Assembly (NCBI RefSeq): GCF_022549775.1
Contig: NZ_JAKZGP010000025.1
Span: 1-62,355 of the forward strand
Reading direction: 5' to 3'
DNA: 62,355 nt
Source: Belliella filtrata
Lineage (GTDB): Bacteria; Bacteroidota; Bacteroidia; Cytophagales; Cyclobacteriaceae
Under the pieces are notes generated by a model that searched no databases, was not told where the DNA came from, and saw only the letters and a program-made list of their open reading frames with translations. This document shows, in pieces, positions 32,597 through 42,517 of this stretch. Within the stretch, counting starts at the first letter, position 1. Every line of letters starts with the position of its first letter. The position numbers were made by a program, and so were the translations under genes.

Positions 32597-35116
32597 CTAA
32601 TAAGGATCAACATCTACTATTATTCTAACACTTCTAAATTCCTTATTAGCATACATACTTTCTAGAATTTTTCTAAGCTCTTGCTTAAAAATAGCTTGGG
32701 CATTTCCTGATTTATCTAATTTGACCAAGCTTTCAAAAATATATTGATTTTTTATCTTGCCAATCAAACCTTTTTCTGGACCAAGCATTATTTTCTTCAC
32801 TTGAACTTCATGGAGTAAATTATGTAAATGACGAGCTGCTTTTTCAGCAATTTTGTAATCTTTGTGCCTGCTTGACAACTTAATCAATTTCACAAATGGA
32901 GGATAAAAAAACTTTTGTCGCTCGGTCATATCTTGCACATAGAAGTTTTTATAATCAGCTTTGATAACTTGATCAAAAACAAAATGATCTGGCTTTCTTG
33001 TCTGAACAACCACAACTCCCTTTTTCTCCCTTCTCCCTGCCCTTCCTGCAACTTGAGTGATCTGTTGAAAAGCACGCTCCCCTGCTCTAAAGTCTGGAAA
33101 ATACAAAATCCTATCTGCATCCAATATCCCCACCACCGTCACTTTATCAAAATCTAGTCCCTTGGTAATCATTTGTGTACCGACCAAAATATCAACATTT
33201 CCCGCACCAAAATCTTCTAGAATTCTTTGATACCCGTATTTACTTCTCGTAGTATCCAAATCCATACGTGCAATTCGAGCTTTAGGAAACAATAAAGATA
33301 AGCTTTCTTCTATGCGTTCCGTTCCCAAACCGACTGCCGCCAACTTTCCACTACCACATGCTGGACACACTTTCGGTACTTTCTCTTTGAACCCACAGTA
33401 ATGGCACCTCATCTCCTCACTATATTGATGATATGTAAGACTTACATCGCAATGCTCACATTCTGGAATCCATCCACAATCTTCACATGAAATGTAGGGA
33501 GCATAACCTCGTCTATTTTGAAAAATCAGCACTTGTTCTTGATTGTTGAGAGCTTCCTGAATTTTTTCTCTCATAATTCGTGTAAAGTCCAACTTCAACA
33601 ATTGCTTTTTCTTATCTACTAATATGTCTGAAAGCAAATACTCAGGCAATGCGGCATCTCCAAATCTCTTGTTCAGTTGAACATAACCGTATTTCTTCTG
33701 CCTTGCATTGTAATAGCTCTCAAATGAAGGTGTCGCTGAACCAAGAAGTGTCTTAGCTTGATGAAGCCAGGAGAGCATAATTGCCGCATCACGCGCATGA
33801 AATCTAGGTGCAGGGTCAAACTGCTTGTAGGACGATTCATGTTCTTCATCTACAATGACCAAACCCAAACTGTCAAAGGGTAGAAATATTGACGACCTCA
33901 CTCCTACTACAAAAGAAAACTTGCCGCTAATCACCCCATTCCAAACTTCTACTCGTTCATTATCCGAATGCTTGGAGTGATACACCCCCATCTTGCTTCC
34001 AAAAACTTTCTGCAACCTGGCCACGATTTGGGTGGTCAATGCAATCTCTGGTAACAATAGCAATACCTGACTCCCACTTTCTAAAGCCTCCTCAATCAGT
34101 TTAATATATACTTCTGTCTTCCCACTTCCTGTGATACCATGCAAAAGAATGACCTGCTTCTCTAGAAAACTGCCTTTGATTTGTTCAATAGCATGATTTT
34201 GCTCTTCAGACAGCACTACAGTTTCATCATTCCCTTTAATTTCTTCAAACCTACTGATGATAAGCTTATATTCTTCAAGTACACCATTTTTGATAAGTGT
34301 TTTCAAAGAACTCATGGACAAACCAGCATCTGCAAACACCTTCTTTTCCAACCCTCTGGTATTCAAGTCAGAATTTTGATAGATAGGTACTTCTTGAAGG
34401 TATTTGAGCAAGATCTCTTCCTGCTTTGGCTTGGAGCTCAAGTCACCAAATAAGGATTCAAGTGCCTTTCTATCTTCAACATAAGGTTGACAAAACCTAA
34501 TTCTTGATTCTACTTTGGGTGTATATTTATCCTTAACTTGTTCGAAAACAATAATTGCTTCTTTGATGATTAAGCTTTTGATGATTCCATGAATAGATTT
34601 GACACCAAGTAGCTGCTCACAGTCTTCATAGCTTAATTCCGACTTAGTAGCCAATGCCTGCAAAATAACATCTTCTCTATCATCTAGCGGGTATGGAGAT
34701 GTCTGGGTATCATAAGTAGGGTTTAGCTGAATCTTACTTTCGCTACTAAGCTTCAGCCCTGAAGGTAGGGCCGCATTCATGACTTCTCCGATGTGGCAGC
34801 AATAATACTCGGCCATCCATGCCCAAAACTTGATCTGAAGTGGGTTAACTATAGCATAGCTATCCAAAACATCCAGTATAGGCTTGGCCTCGTACTCTTT
34901 TGGTGGCTTTTGATGAACTTTTCCAATGATTCCTGTAAGCACTTTTTTGGATCCAAACTGTACCATTACCCTAAAACCTATGCCTACTCCATCCTCAAGG
35001 CTTTTTGGAATCTTGTAGGTAAACATTTTGGGAATAGGTACAGGAAGTATTACATCTGCAAACTTCACAGTCTTGCCATCCGTACCATCAAATAAATCTC
35101 CAAATAAACTTTCCAA
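32597..35116 (-). CDS. priA: primosomal protein N' (replication restart helicase PriA)
   Basis: 839 residues if started at the TTG at 35116 (MESLFGDLFDG...), chosen because the conserved N-terminus VKFADVILPVPIPKMFTYKIP follows at once. No in-frame ATG exists before that domain; the frame runs open to 35275, with a GTG at 35164. PriA restarts collapsed forks by loading DnaB. Visible: the 3'-DNA-binding domain (1-110), a helicase core with Walker A GITGSGKTEVY and DEEH box (IVDEEHESSYKQ), and the zinc-binding cysteine pairs CEDCGWIPECEHC...CHYCG...CPACGS. Motifs V/VI (GTQMITKGLDFDKVTVVG, QVAGRAGR) are intact. A consensus -7 element lies at 35169-35176. Only the start is uncertain. Confidence 0.92.
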   Translation of the reverse strand: MESLFGDLFDGTDGKTVKFADVILPVPIPKMFTYKIPKSLEDGVGIGFRVMVQFGSKKVLTGIIGKVHQKPPKEYEAKPILDVLDSYAIVNPLQIKFWAWMAEYYCCHIGEVMNAALPSGLKLSSESKIQLNPTYDTQTSPYPLDDREDVILQALATKSELSYEDCEQLLGVKSIHGIIKSLIIKEAIIVFEQVKDKYTPKVESRIRFCQPYVEDRKALESLFGDLSSKPKQEEILLKYLQEVPIYQNSDLNTRGLEKKVFADAGLSMSSLKTLIKNGVLEEYKLIISRFEEIKGNDETVVLSEEQNHAIEQIKGSFLEKQVILLHGITGSGKTEVYIKLIEEALESGSQVLLLLPEIALTTQIVARLQKVFGSKMGVYHSKHSDNERVEVWNGVISGKFSFVVGVRSSIFLPFDSLGLVIVDEEHESSYKQFDPAPRFHARDAAIMLSWLHQAKTLLGSATPSFESYYNARQKKYGYVQLNKRFGDAALPEYLLSDILVDKKKQLLKLDFTRIMREKIQEALNNQEQVLIFQNRRGYAPYISCEDCGWIPECEHCDVSLTYHQYSEEMRCHYCGFKEKVPKVCPACGSGKLAAVGLGTERIEESLSLLFPKARIARMDLDTTRSKYGYQRILEDFGAGNVDILVGTQMITKGLDFDKVTVVGILDADRILYFPDFRAGERAFQQITQVAGRAGRREKKGVVVVQTRKPDHFVFDQVIKADYKNFYVQDMTERQKFFYPPFVKLIKLSSRHKDYKIAEKAARHLHNLLHEVQVKKIMLGPEKGLIGKIKNQYIFESLVKLDKSGNAQAIFKQELRKILESMYANKEFRSVRIIVDVDPY

Positions 35117-35168
35117 AAATTTGTGTTTTGATTTTCGACTTAGTTCTGCGTGATCATCAATCACTAGA

Positions 35169-35176
35169 CAAATATA
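35169..35176 (-). promoter_or_regulatory. priA promoter -7 element (TATATTTG)
   Basis: The complement of 35169-35176 reads TATATTTG, a full TAnnTTTG match. It implies a transcript start near 35162 and argues that priA translation begins downstream of there, at the TTG at 35116. Confidence 0.55.
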
Positions 35177-35329
35177 GAAAGAGAAAATAGGAATTTGCAG
35201 ATACGATGATTTTCTACAAAAGAATGAGAACGCAATAAAAAAGACAGAAGAAGTGATTTGAGCCAATGAAAACAAGGTGACTTTTAATATTTGGCATCAA
35301 CTAGTTTAATCCTTTAGGCTTTCTCAGCC

Positions 35330-36313
35330 TCACTTTCTAAAATCTACGTGCTTTCTCAATTGATCCATTTCCTTCGAAAAGTCAAATAGCTGACTTAACT
35401 TTTCTATTTTTTTACTTAAAGTTTCTAAGAACTTTTGATGAGAAGGACTTTCTGGATTGAAAGGTCTGTGAGCAAGTTCTGTTTTGATCTGCTCGATCTC
35501 TTGGATCATTGGGTAAGCCACTGGCGCTATCCAAGCTTGTTTGAACCTCTCCCAAATGTAATCCTCTGCCTCTTGGCTAGGATGAATTTTATCAGCTTTA
35601 TAAAACCTATAATCTCTCAACTCATCCATCATGATTTCATAACTTGGAAAATATTGAACAAAATCAAAAGATTCTGTGAGATTATGACAAACAAGTCTTA
35701 GAAGGCTTTTGCTCAATTGATCTGCAACTACTCCGTCTTTGATATGTCTTACTGGACTGACGGTTAAAATTACTTGAATTTGGGGATTGGATTCCTTTAA
35801 CAATTGAATCAATCCTATGTAAGTTTTATGAACTTCTTCAAGGCTCAGTAATCTCTTTTTGAACAAATACCCCGGTTGCTTATGGCAATTGGCCACGAGC
35901 TGATTTGCTTCAACTAATTCATAAACCCAAGCCGTCCCGAATGTAATCAACAAGTGACTTGCCTTCTCTAGTTGTATTTTGGTTTGGAGTTGTTTTTTGT
36001 GAATTAGTCTCTTTAAAGAGTCCTTGCTGTATGCCGAGACATCTGAGTGCATACCATAGTGCAAATATAAGCCTTCTCGAGAAAGCATCTGACTTTCGTC
36101 AATTTCCAACTCCAAAATTGAATCTTCTAATACTTTCGAAATCGACAGTGGATTAAATAAAGTACCGAAAGGATTATTGATTACATCAAACTTTCTATCT
36201 GCAAGTTTTTCCCCTATCATTGTAGAAAAGCAAGATCCCACAGCATAAATCCTTGCGTGGTGATCAATCTTTGGCTGAGCTTGGGGAATGTCGAAAGTCG
36301 TTGTCCATTGCAT
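35330..36313 (-). CDS. GSCFA-domain protein
   Basis: 327 residues. The family motif appears as AVGSCFSTMIGEKLADRKFDVINNPFGTLFNPLSI (about residues 29-63). Further conserved blocks are LLITFGTAWVY, NCHKQPGYLFKKRLLSLEEV, ILTVSPVRHIKDGVVADQLSKSLLRL and YFPSYEIMMDELRDYRFYKADKIHPS. The GSCFA domain belongs to the SGNH-hydrolase-like superfamily, with the Ser of GSCFS and the Asp/His of DKIHPS as the probable catalytic residues. The substrate is unknown. No signal peptide, so it is cytosolic. It precedes priA on the same strand but with independent signals between them. Confidence 0.9.
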   Translation of the reverse strand: MQWTTTFDIPQAQPKIDHHARIYAVGSCFSTMIGEKLADRKFDVINNPFGTLFNPLSISKVLEDSILELEIDESQMLSREGLYLHYGMHSDVSAYSKDSLKRLIHKKQLQTKIQLEKASHLLITFGTAWVYELVEANQLVANCHKQPGYLFKKRLLSLEEVHKTYIGLIQLLKESNPQIQVILTVSPVRHIKDGVVADQLSKSLLRLVCHNLTESFDFVQYFPSYEIMMDELRDYRFYKADKIHPSQEAEDYIWERFKQAWIAPVAYPMIQEIEQIKTELAHRPFNPESPSHQKFLETLSKKIEKLSQLFDFSKEMDQLRKHVDFRK

Positions 36314-36408
36314 GACCTAAAATTAAAGAGAAAAATTTAAATTAGAAGATTTGATTGAAGGAGAGTTTAAGATGTTAGGTTTTAGATAATTGATGTAAGA
36401 ACTTATCT

Positions 36409-36673
36409 AGGGCGTGCTGAAAAACGCCATCTGGAGAATAATTCTTTTAAATTTTTACTGATACATCATTTAACAGGTATTGTCTTTTTAAACTGGTACA
36501 AACTTATTTCATGACCTACCTAGTTTGCTTGCTCCAGAAAATTTCTAAACTTGAAATTTTCTAGCTAGTCTCAAGCATAGCACCTCCTTAATTGGACTCA
36601 TTCGAAGTATACGTATACCTCTTCATTCGCCCCCTTTGAATCTGGCATACCTGAGACTTTTTCAGCAAGCCCT
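36409..36673. mobile_element. 265-bp MITE-like element with terminal inverted repeats
   Basis: The left end AGGGCGTGCTGAAAAA (36409-36424) and the right end, read on the minus strand from 36673, AGGGCTTGCTGAAAAA, match at 15 of 16 positions. ATCT flanks both ends (36405-36408 and 36674-36677), a possible 4-bp target duplication. Inside there is no coding frame, only a 10-bp hairpin (36536-36545 with 36553-36562) and the palindrome GTATACGTATAC (36607-36618). The ends resemble those of insertion sequences; the autonomous parent is not in this window. Confidence 0.65.
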
Positions 36674-36708
36674 ATCTACTCTTCCAAAAGTTTCAATAAT
36701 AATAATAA

Positions 36709-36732
36709 AAGGTCTGTCAGAACACAGACCTT
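36709..36732 (-). terminator. purL terminator
   Basis: Perfect 9-bp arms aaggtctgt (36709-36717) and acagacctt (36724-36732) around a six-base loop. On the minus strand a T-rich TTTATTATTATT follows. Confidence 0.8.
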
Positions 36733-36795
36733 AAATATTTAGCATTTGAATTTACGATCGAACTACAATTTTCTCTAGAAAAAGAACTCATTAGA

Positions 36796-39700
36796 TCAAC
36801 TATTCTTCTCAACCCACTTGTAGGCATTTACAAAAGCCTCAACCCAAGGTGTAACTTCATCATGGGCGTTTGCAGAAGAATAATGTGGCCAATTCCAAGG
36901 TTTCAACGATCTTTCAATATGGGGCATGATAGCCAGGTGTCTACCATCTGCTGAAGCAATACCTGCAACAGCATGATCAGACCCATTTGGATTACCAGGA
37001 TAGCTTTCATAAGCATACGTCATCCCGATATGGTAGTCCGACTTTTGTTTTGGTAAGGAAAATTTCCCTTCTCCATGTGCGACCCATACACCAAGTTGCT
37101 GTCCAGCGAGACTTTGGAACATCACTGTATTATTTTCTGGAATGTTGACACTTACAAATGCCGACTCAAATTTATGGGAGGCATTATGGAGCATTTGAGG
37201 TTTTACATCATGATCTGGTGTGATCAGGCCCAAAGCGATCATAAGCTGACAGCCATTACAAACACCAAGACTTAGTGTATCTTTTCTTGCGTAGAAATTA
37301 TCAAGTGCTTGCTTTGCTTTTTCATTATAAAGAAAAGCACCCGCCCAGCCTTTGGCAGAACCTAAGACATCAGAGTTCGAGAATCCTCCTACAAATACTA
37401 TCATCTGCACATCTTCCAAGGTTTCTCTACCTGAAATCAAATCGGTCATGTGGACATCCTTTACATCAAAACCTGCCAACCAAAGTGAATAGGCCATTTC
37501 ACGATCACCATTTACTCCTTTTTCTCTTATAATTGCAGCTGTTTTCCCTGATTTCTCTTTTCTATAAGGATTCAAGGCAAAACTATCAAAAGTCCCTTTC
37601 CAATTTTGATTGAAATTGTATATCAACTTTTGGCTTTTGTAATTTTCAAAGCGTTCCAGAGCCAGTTTATCTCCAGATTGCTTCTTGTCAAGTAGATAGG
37701 ATGACTTAAACCAAGTATCCCTCATTTCAGAAACGTCTAATGTCACATCTAAGCCTGAGAGATCTACATTACCATCCATTGTAACGGTAGCTATTGAAAT
37801 ATAATCAATTTCATAGTTAGCCAATACAGCCCTAGCTCTTTCAGGGTTGGCTACTTGTACCAACACTCCTGGGTTTTCCGCAAAAAGTGCTTTCAACTTA
37901 TCACTACCTTTCAACCTTTCCGTTTTCACTGTCAATCCAACCCTAGTTGAAGGAAAGGTCATTTCTAGCAATGCGGAGATCAATCCCCCAGAAGAGATAT
38001 CATGCCCTGCTAAGATCTCCCCTTTTTCTACCAACCTTTGAATTGTCATAAAGGCTTTACCAAAATATTGATGATCCTTGACATCGGGTACATCAGACCC
38101 TATTTTATTGAGTATCTGATAGAAGCTAGAACCTCCGAGCTTGGGCTCGTCTTTTGAAAAATCAATATAGAAAATCTTACTGCCTTCAATTGGCTTGATA
38201 TCTGGAGATACTACTTTAGTGACATCTGAGCATTCACCAATAGAAGAGATAATCACTGTGCCTGGTGAATACACTACCTTTCCATCTGGGTATTTCTGTG
38301 TCATTGACAAGGAGTCTTTACCAGTTGGTATATTGACCCCAAGGTCTATTGCAAACTCGCTTACTGCTTCGACCGCGCGGTAAAGCCTATCATTTTCACC
38401 TTTGTTTTTTGCAGGCCACATCCAGTTGGCACTAAGAGAAATTCCTGAAAGCCCCTCTTCTATGGGAGCCCACACCAAATTAGTCAAAGCTTCCGCAATA
38501 GCTAGTCTCGAACCAGCCTCAGGGCTTGCTAAAGCTGCTACTGGTGCATGACCTATAGAAGTTGCTATTCCCTTTTGCCCTGTAAAATCTATAGCCATCA
38601 CAGCTACATTATTTAAAGGAACTTGGATCTCCCCTACAGTCTGTTGCTTCGCCACCCTACCGGTAACAGATCTATCTACCTTGTTGGTCAGCCAGTCTTT
38701 ACTTGCTACTGCTTCTAGTTGGAGTACCTCTGAGATATAAGATCTGATGTTATTCACATCATAATCTGGTTCAGAAAAAGTTGCTACTGACCTATCATCT
38801 TCTAAAATTGTTTTAGGTGAACTACCAAACATGTAAGACAAATTCCAGTCTACAGGTTTCTCTGCTGTCTGCTGATTCTCAAATTTGAAATGCATGTCAC
38901 CTGTGGTTTCTCCCACTACATAAAAAGGAGCTCTTTCTCTTTCCGATATTTTTTGAAGTAGGCTAAGATTCTTCTCTCCAACTACCAATCCCATCCTCTC
39001 TTGAGATTCATTACCTATTATCTCCTTAGCGGAAAGTGTAGGATCTCCTACTGGAAGCTTGTCTATATGAATGGTTCCACCCGTAGTTTCTACCAATTCA
39101 GACAGACAGTTGAGGTGCCCACCAGCTCCATGGTCATGAATAGAAATGATAGGGTTATCTCCAGACTCCGCCATCGCTCTAATCACATTAGAAACACGCT
39201 TTTGCATTTCAGGATTGGATCTTTGAATCGCATTAAGTTCTATAGCATTGGAAAACTCACCAGTTGCTACTGAAGATACTGCCGATCCTCCCATTCCAAT
39301 TCTATAGTTATCACCACCCATGATGACTACTTGATCACCCTTTGATGGCGCTTGTTTTTTACTATACTCACTCCTTGTAAAGCCCACACCTCCAGCTAGC
39401 ATGATAACTTTATCAAAACCATGCGCTTTTCCGTCTTCTTCGTGTTCGAAAGTCAGTACAGATCCAGATATCAACGGTTGACCAAATTTATTTCCAAAGT
39501 CACTTGCTCCATTTGATGCTTTGATCAAAATATCCATCGGTGTTTGGTACAACCAAGGTCTTTCATTCAGGTTTTTCTCCCAAGATCTCCCCTTTTCTGC
39601 TCGAGAGTAGGAAGTCATATAAACTGCTGTTCCAGCGAGGGGAATTGAAGCTGTTCCTCCTGCCATTCTATCTCTTATCTCTCCTCCTGCACCAGTTGCG

Positions 39701-40479
39701 GCCCCGTTGAATGGTTCGACTGTTGTCGGAAAGTTGTGTGTTTCAGCCTTTAGTGAAATCACTGTATCTATGGTCTCTGGCTCAAAAAAATCTGGTTTAT
39801 CCTGTGTCTTGGGAGCAAACTGTTGCGCTTTCGGCCCTGTAACAAAGGCTACATTATCTTTATAAGCTGATACAATCCTATTTGGATGCCTTTTAGAAGT
39901 CTCTTTGATAAGTTGAAAAAGTGATTTTTCCTTTTCTTCACCCTCAATTATAAATGTACCATTAAAAATCTTGTGTCGACAATGCTCGGAGTTAACCTGG
40001 CTAAATCCAAATACTTCAGAGTCTGTTAGAGGTCTTCCTAGTTGTTTTGAGACATTTTCTAGATAATCAACCTCTTCTTGGCTTAGTGCTAAGCCCTCCT
40101 GATCATTGTAAGATTTGATATCATTCACCTCTTTGACAGCCTCTGGCTGCACTTGAATCTCAAATACACCTTGCCCAAGATCATTATATACAAATTGAAG
40201 CATCGGATCTATGACCGATTGTTCATCAACAGGATAATATTCCTCAATCCTAGTTATGCCGTTGATACCCATATTGAGTGTGATTTCTACCGCATTGGTA
40301 GACCAAGGTGTAATCATCTCTTTTCTCGGCCCAGCATACCTACCTGATACTATATCTACCTCTAGCTGCTTGGCTTCACCAAAAAGCCAAATAAGCTTAT
40401 CAATATCGTTTTGCGCTAGTGGGAATTTTGACTGAACAGCATATACTGCTGAATTTTGTGATTGGAAAAAGAGAATCAT
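36796..40479 (-). CDS. purL: phosphoribosylformylglycinamidine synthase, single-chain
   Basis: 1227 residues, the fused form of FGAM synthase in which PurS-like, PurL and PurQ parts lie on one chain. It converts FGAR and glutamine to FGAM in purine synthesis. The N-terminal PurS-like portion is residues 1-150; the linker contains FGFSQVNSEHCRHKIFNG. The two AIR-synthase-type halves include ETHNFPTTVEPFNGAATGAGGEIRDRMAGG and GGDNYRIGMGGSAVSS. The C-terminal glutaminase has LGVCNGCQLMIALG with the nucleophile Cys and PHIERSLKPW with the catalytic His and Glu. No pur genes neighbour it. A TACCTTTG -7 element lies about 40 bases upstream. Confidence 0.96.
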   Translation of the reverse strand: MILFFQSQNSAVYAVQSKFPLAQNDIDKLIWLFGEAKQLEVDIVSGRYAGPRKEMITPWSTNAVEITLNMGINGITRIEEYYPVDEQSVIDPMLQFVYNDLGQGVFEIQVQPEAVKEVNDIKSYNDQEGLALSQEEVDYLENVSKQLGRPLTDSEVFGFSQVNSEHCRHKIFNGTFIIEGEEKEKSLFQLIKETSKRHPNRIVSAYKDNVAFVTGPKAQQFAPKTQDKPDFFEPETIDTVISLKAETHNFPTTVEPFNGAATGAGGEIRDRMAGGTASIPLAGTAVYMTSYSRAEKGRSWEKNLNERPWLYQTPMDILIKASNGASDFGNKFGQPLISGSVLTFEHEEDGKAHGFDKVIMLAGGVGFTRSEYSKKQAPSKGDQVVIMGGDNYRIGMGGSAVSSVATGEFSNAIELNAIQRSNPEMQKRVSNVIRAMAESGDNPIISIHDHGAGGHLNCLSELVETTGGTIHIDKLPVGDPTLSAKEIIGNESQERMGLVVGEKNLSLLQKISERERAPFYVVGETTGDMHFKFENQQTAEKPVDWNLSYMFGSSPKTILEDDRSVATFSEPDYDVNNIRSYISEVLQLEAVASKDWLTNKVDRSVTGRVAKQQTVGEIQVPLNNVAVMAIDFTGQKGIATSIGHAPVAALASPEAGSRLAIAEALTNLVWAPIEEGLSGISLSANWMWPAKNKGENDRLYRAVEAVSEFAIDLGVNIPTGKDSLSMTQKYPDGKVVYSPGTVIISSIGECSDVTKVVSPDIKPIEGSKIFYIDFSKDEPKLGGSSFYQILNKIGSDVPDVKDHQYFGKAFMTIQRLVEKGEILAGHDISSGGLISALLEMTFPSTRVGLTVKTERLKGSDKLKALFAENPGVLVQVANPERARAVLANYEIDYISIATVTMDGNVDLSGLDVTLDVSEMRDTWFKSSYLLDKKQSGDKLALERFENYKSQKLIYNFNQNWKGTFDSFALNPYRKEKSGKTAAIIREKGVNGDREMAYSLWLAGFDVKDVHMTDLISGRETLEDVQMIVFVGGFSNSDVLGSAKGWAGAFLYNEKAKQALDNFYARKDTLSLGVCNGCQLMIALGLITPDHDVKPQMLHNASHKFESAFVSVNIPENNTVMFQSLAGQQLGVWVAHGEGKFSLPKQKSDYHIGMTYAYESYPGNPNGSDHAVAGIASADGRHLAIMPHIERSLKPWNWPHYSSANAHDEVTPWVEAFVNAYKWVEKNS

Positions 40480-40514
40480 GTCCTGAGTTTTGGATGTCTT
40501 TTTTTAAGAAGTAG

Positions 40515-40522
40515 CAAAGGTA
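40515..40522 (-). promoter_or_regulatory. purL promoter -7 element (TACCTTTG)
   Basis: The complement of 40515-40522 reads TACCTTTG, matching TAnnTTTG, 36 bases before the purL ATG. No purine riboswitch-like structure is seen in the short leader. Confidence 0.5.
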
Positions 40523-40593
40523 AACAATTGCTGTAAACCAGAAAACAGAAATCAAGATCTAAATCATTTTAAAGCAAATCTTGACTGATATAA

Positions 40594-42516
40594 CTAGGAT
40601 TGTCTAACTAAGACAACCCTAACTTTATCTGCTTTTTCTACTTGATCTAAAAATTGAACATAGTTTTCGTACACATCAGCTGGAAACACTCCATCGTATA
40701 ATTGAAAGCTCCTTATGTAAGTCAAAATCCCACCTATATTTTTGAAATCTACCTTATAAATTCCGAACTGATTTTCAATTGATATTGATTCTGGCAATTT
40801 TTCCACTACAAATCCTGCTGGAATTTTATACTCAAATTGATCATTATCCAAAAAACCCATATTACTTTCAAAGTCGTACTTTCTTTCACCTTTTAGTGAT
40901 GAAAGACCAGAGGTAAATGGATTCAAAGTATTTAAAGTAAGAAATATTCTGTTACCAGAGAGGCTAGTGAAATTTTTCAATTTAACCTTGGCATTTGTTT
41001 CGACTTCAGTTAGAAAGCCTTCATTTTTGAGTGCTGACGCTATTGACTCGAATTGCAATACTGAAAGTGAGAAGTTTTGATTAAACCATTTTTTCCTTTG
41101 CTCATCAGTTTGTCTATACAGATTTTGGAGCCCAAAATTCTCACTTTGAAGGCCCCTGTTAATCATATTGACGGCTAGGTCAGCTATACCATTTTCATTG
41201 AGCTCGATTTCAGCTTTCAATAATTGGGTATTTTCAAAACTTGAATATTTTGGAGTTTTAACAAGAGTACCCCCTTGATCATTTATCAGCAATGCTTGAC
41301 GATCAGCGGTAAACCTCCCTAAGTATCCTATTGGATTGGTTTGGCTAGTGCATTCTAGCCATAAAGTATCTTTCTCTAATGGAACAGCTAGGATAACATG
41401 ATTAAAGTAATGCATTGGAAACTGATCAAAAGTAGGTCTTTTTCGATCCCCTCCGTGAATGAGTGCGTAGTGGCTTTTTATTCCTGCCTCCTTGAGTAAT
41501 GCCCCCATATAATTGGAGAGTGCTTTACAGTCTCCATATGACAGTTTCTCGACTGTAGAAGCTTCAAATGGCCTCAGTCCACCAATACCAAGCTGAATGC
41601 TAACGTACCTTGTATGGTTTTGCATGAACTGATACAATGCCTTTATTTTCTCAAAATCAGTATCAAGTCCTTCCGTCAAATCCTTCACTTTTGACTTTGT
41701 GCTTGCATTCAAAACATCCTTTCCTTTGTTCAGTTGACCTATCCAACTCCCATATGAATCCCAAGTACTCAGGTCACCCTTATACCCGTCATAATCAAAC
41801 TCAGATGGAGCCGCATAAAGCACAGGGGTATAATTCCCTGTGCTTGGCATCAGCTTTTCTGATTCAATGGCTTGTAAATTCTCTAAACTCCATGTTAAAC
41901 TTTGCCTGTTACTTACTACTGTCGGTTTTTGGTTTGCGTCAATTAATGGTGATTCTGAATAAAACCGAATACGCTTATCTTTGGGAAGATCATAGGTAAC
42001 TGATGCTGACTCCACTGGAAGTGCCGAGTAAGGCTGTGGATACCAAGAAGAAATATAGTAAAGGTTTGGATATTGCACCTCATATAGAAACTCTACAGTA
42101 TAAGGATATTTGTATTGTTTCATATCAAGAACTTTCTGCCTATTATCTTCATAGATAGAGAAAGAACTGAAATTACTATAATCTTTGATATCTGATTTTT
42201 TAGACTTCAATATTAACTTTCCGGCTGCGTCATACACGTTTGCTTGCAGGTTTTTGAATTGAATAGATTTACTATAGTTCACCTGTGTCTCTGCCAAATC
42301 ATTTGCTTCAGCCTTAAAAATTGTAAACACAACTTTTACACTTCTTGTAATCTTCCCATTTTCATCCACAACATTTGACTCTTCCGAAAGTCTGATCACT
42401 GCAGAAGCCTTTTCTACCAATTTTGGATCTAATTTAGCTACAGCATATTCTTGGGCTTTCAGAATGTTCGGCATCAGAAAACAAAACAAACATAAGAATA
42501 GTGATAATTGCTTCAT
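40594..42516 (-). CDS. secreted DUF3857/transglutaminase-like protein, downstream copy
   Basis: 640 residues with signal peptide (1-21, ending LKAQ). DUF3857 spans about residues 50-220; a transglutaminase-like domain follows at about 265-380, with the likely catalytic Cys in STVEKLSYGDCKALSNYMGALLKEAGI, His in MHYFNHVILAV and Asp in LWLECTSQ. The rest (about 400-640) is beta-rich and ends in a DUF3858-like region. Such proteins occur in pairs or larger sets in Bacteroidota and act in the periplasm, with unproven enzymatic activity. One base separates it from the paralogue upstream, so they form one operon. Confidence 0.88.
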   Translation of the reverse strand: MKQLSLFLCLFCFLMPNILKAQEYAVAKLDPKLVEKASAVIRLSEESNVVDENGKITRSVKVVFTIFKAEANDLAETQVNYSKSIQFKNLQANVYDAAGKLILKSKKSDIKDYSNFSSFSIYEDNRQKVLDMKQYKYPYTVEFLYEVQYPNLYYISSWYPQPYSALPVESASVTYDLPKDKRIRFYSESPLIDANQKPTVVSNRQSLTWSLENLQAIESEKLMPSTGNYTPVLYAAPSEFDYDGYKGDLSTWDSYGSWIGQLNKGKDVLNASTKSKVKDLTEGLDTDFEKIKALYQFMQNHTRYVSIQLGIGGLRPFEASTVEKLSYGDCKALSNYMGALLKEAGIKSHYALIHGGDRKRPTFDQFPMHYFNHVILAVPLEKDTLWLECTSQTNPIGYLGRFTADRQALLINDQGGTLVKTPKYSSFENTQLLKAEIELNENGIADLAVNMINRGLQSENFGLQNLYRQTDEQRKKWFNQNFSLSVLQFESIASALKNEGFLTEVETNAKVKLKNFTSLSGNRIFLTLNTLNPFTSGLSSLKGERKYDFESNMGFLDNDQFEYKIPAGFVVEKLPESISIENQFGIYKVDFKNIGGILTYIRSFQLYDGVFPADVYENYVQFLDQVEKADKVRVVLVRQS

Positions 42517-42517
42517 A

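Larger units (their letters stand above)
36314..36795. other. intergenic region containing a MITE-like element and the purL terminator
   Basis: 482 bases without a gene. Most of it (36409-36673) is the inverted-repeat element described next; the rest is the purL terminator (36709-36732) and AT-rich spacer. Confidence 0.65.
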
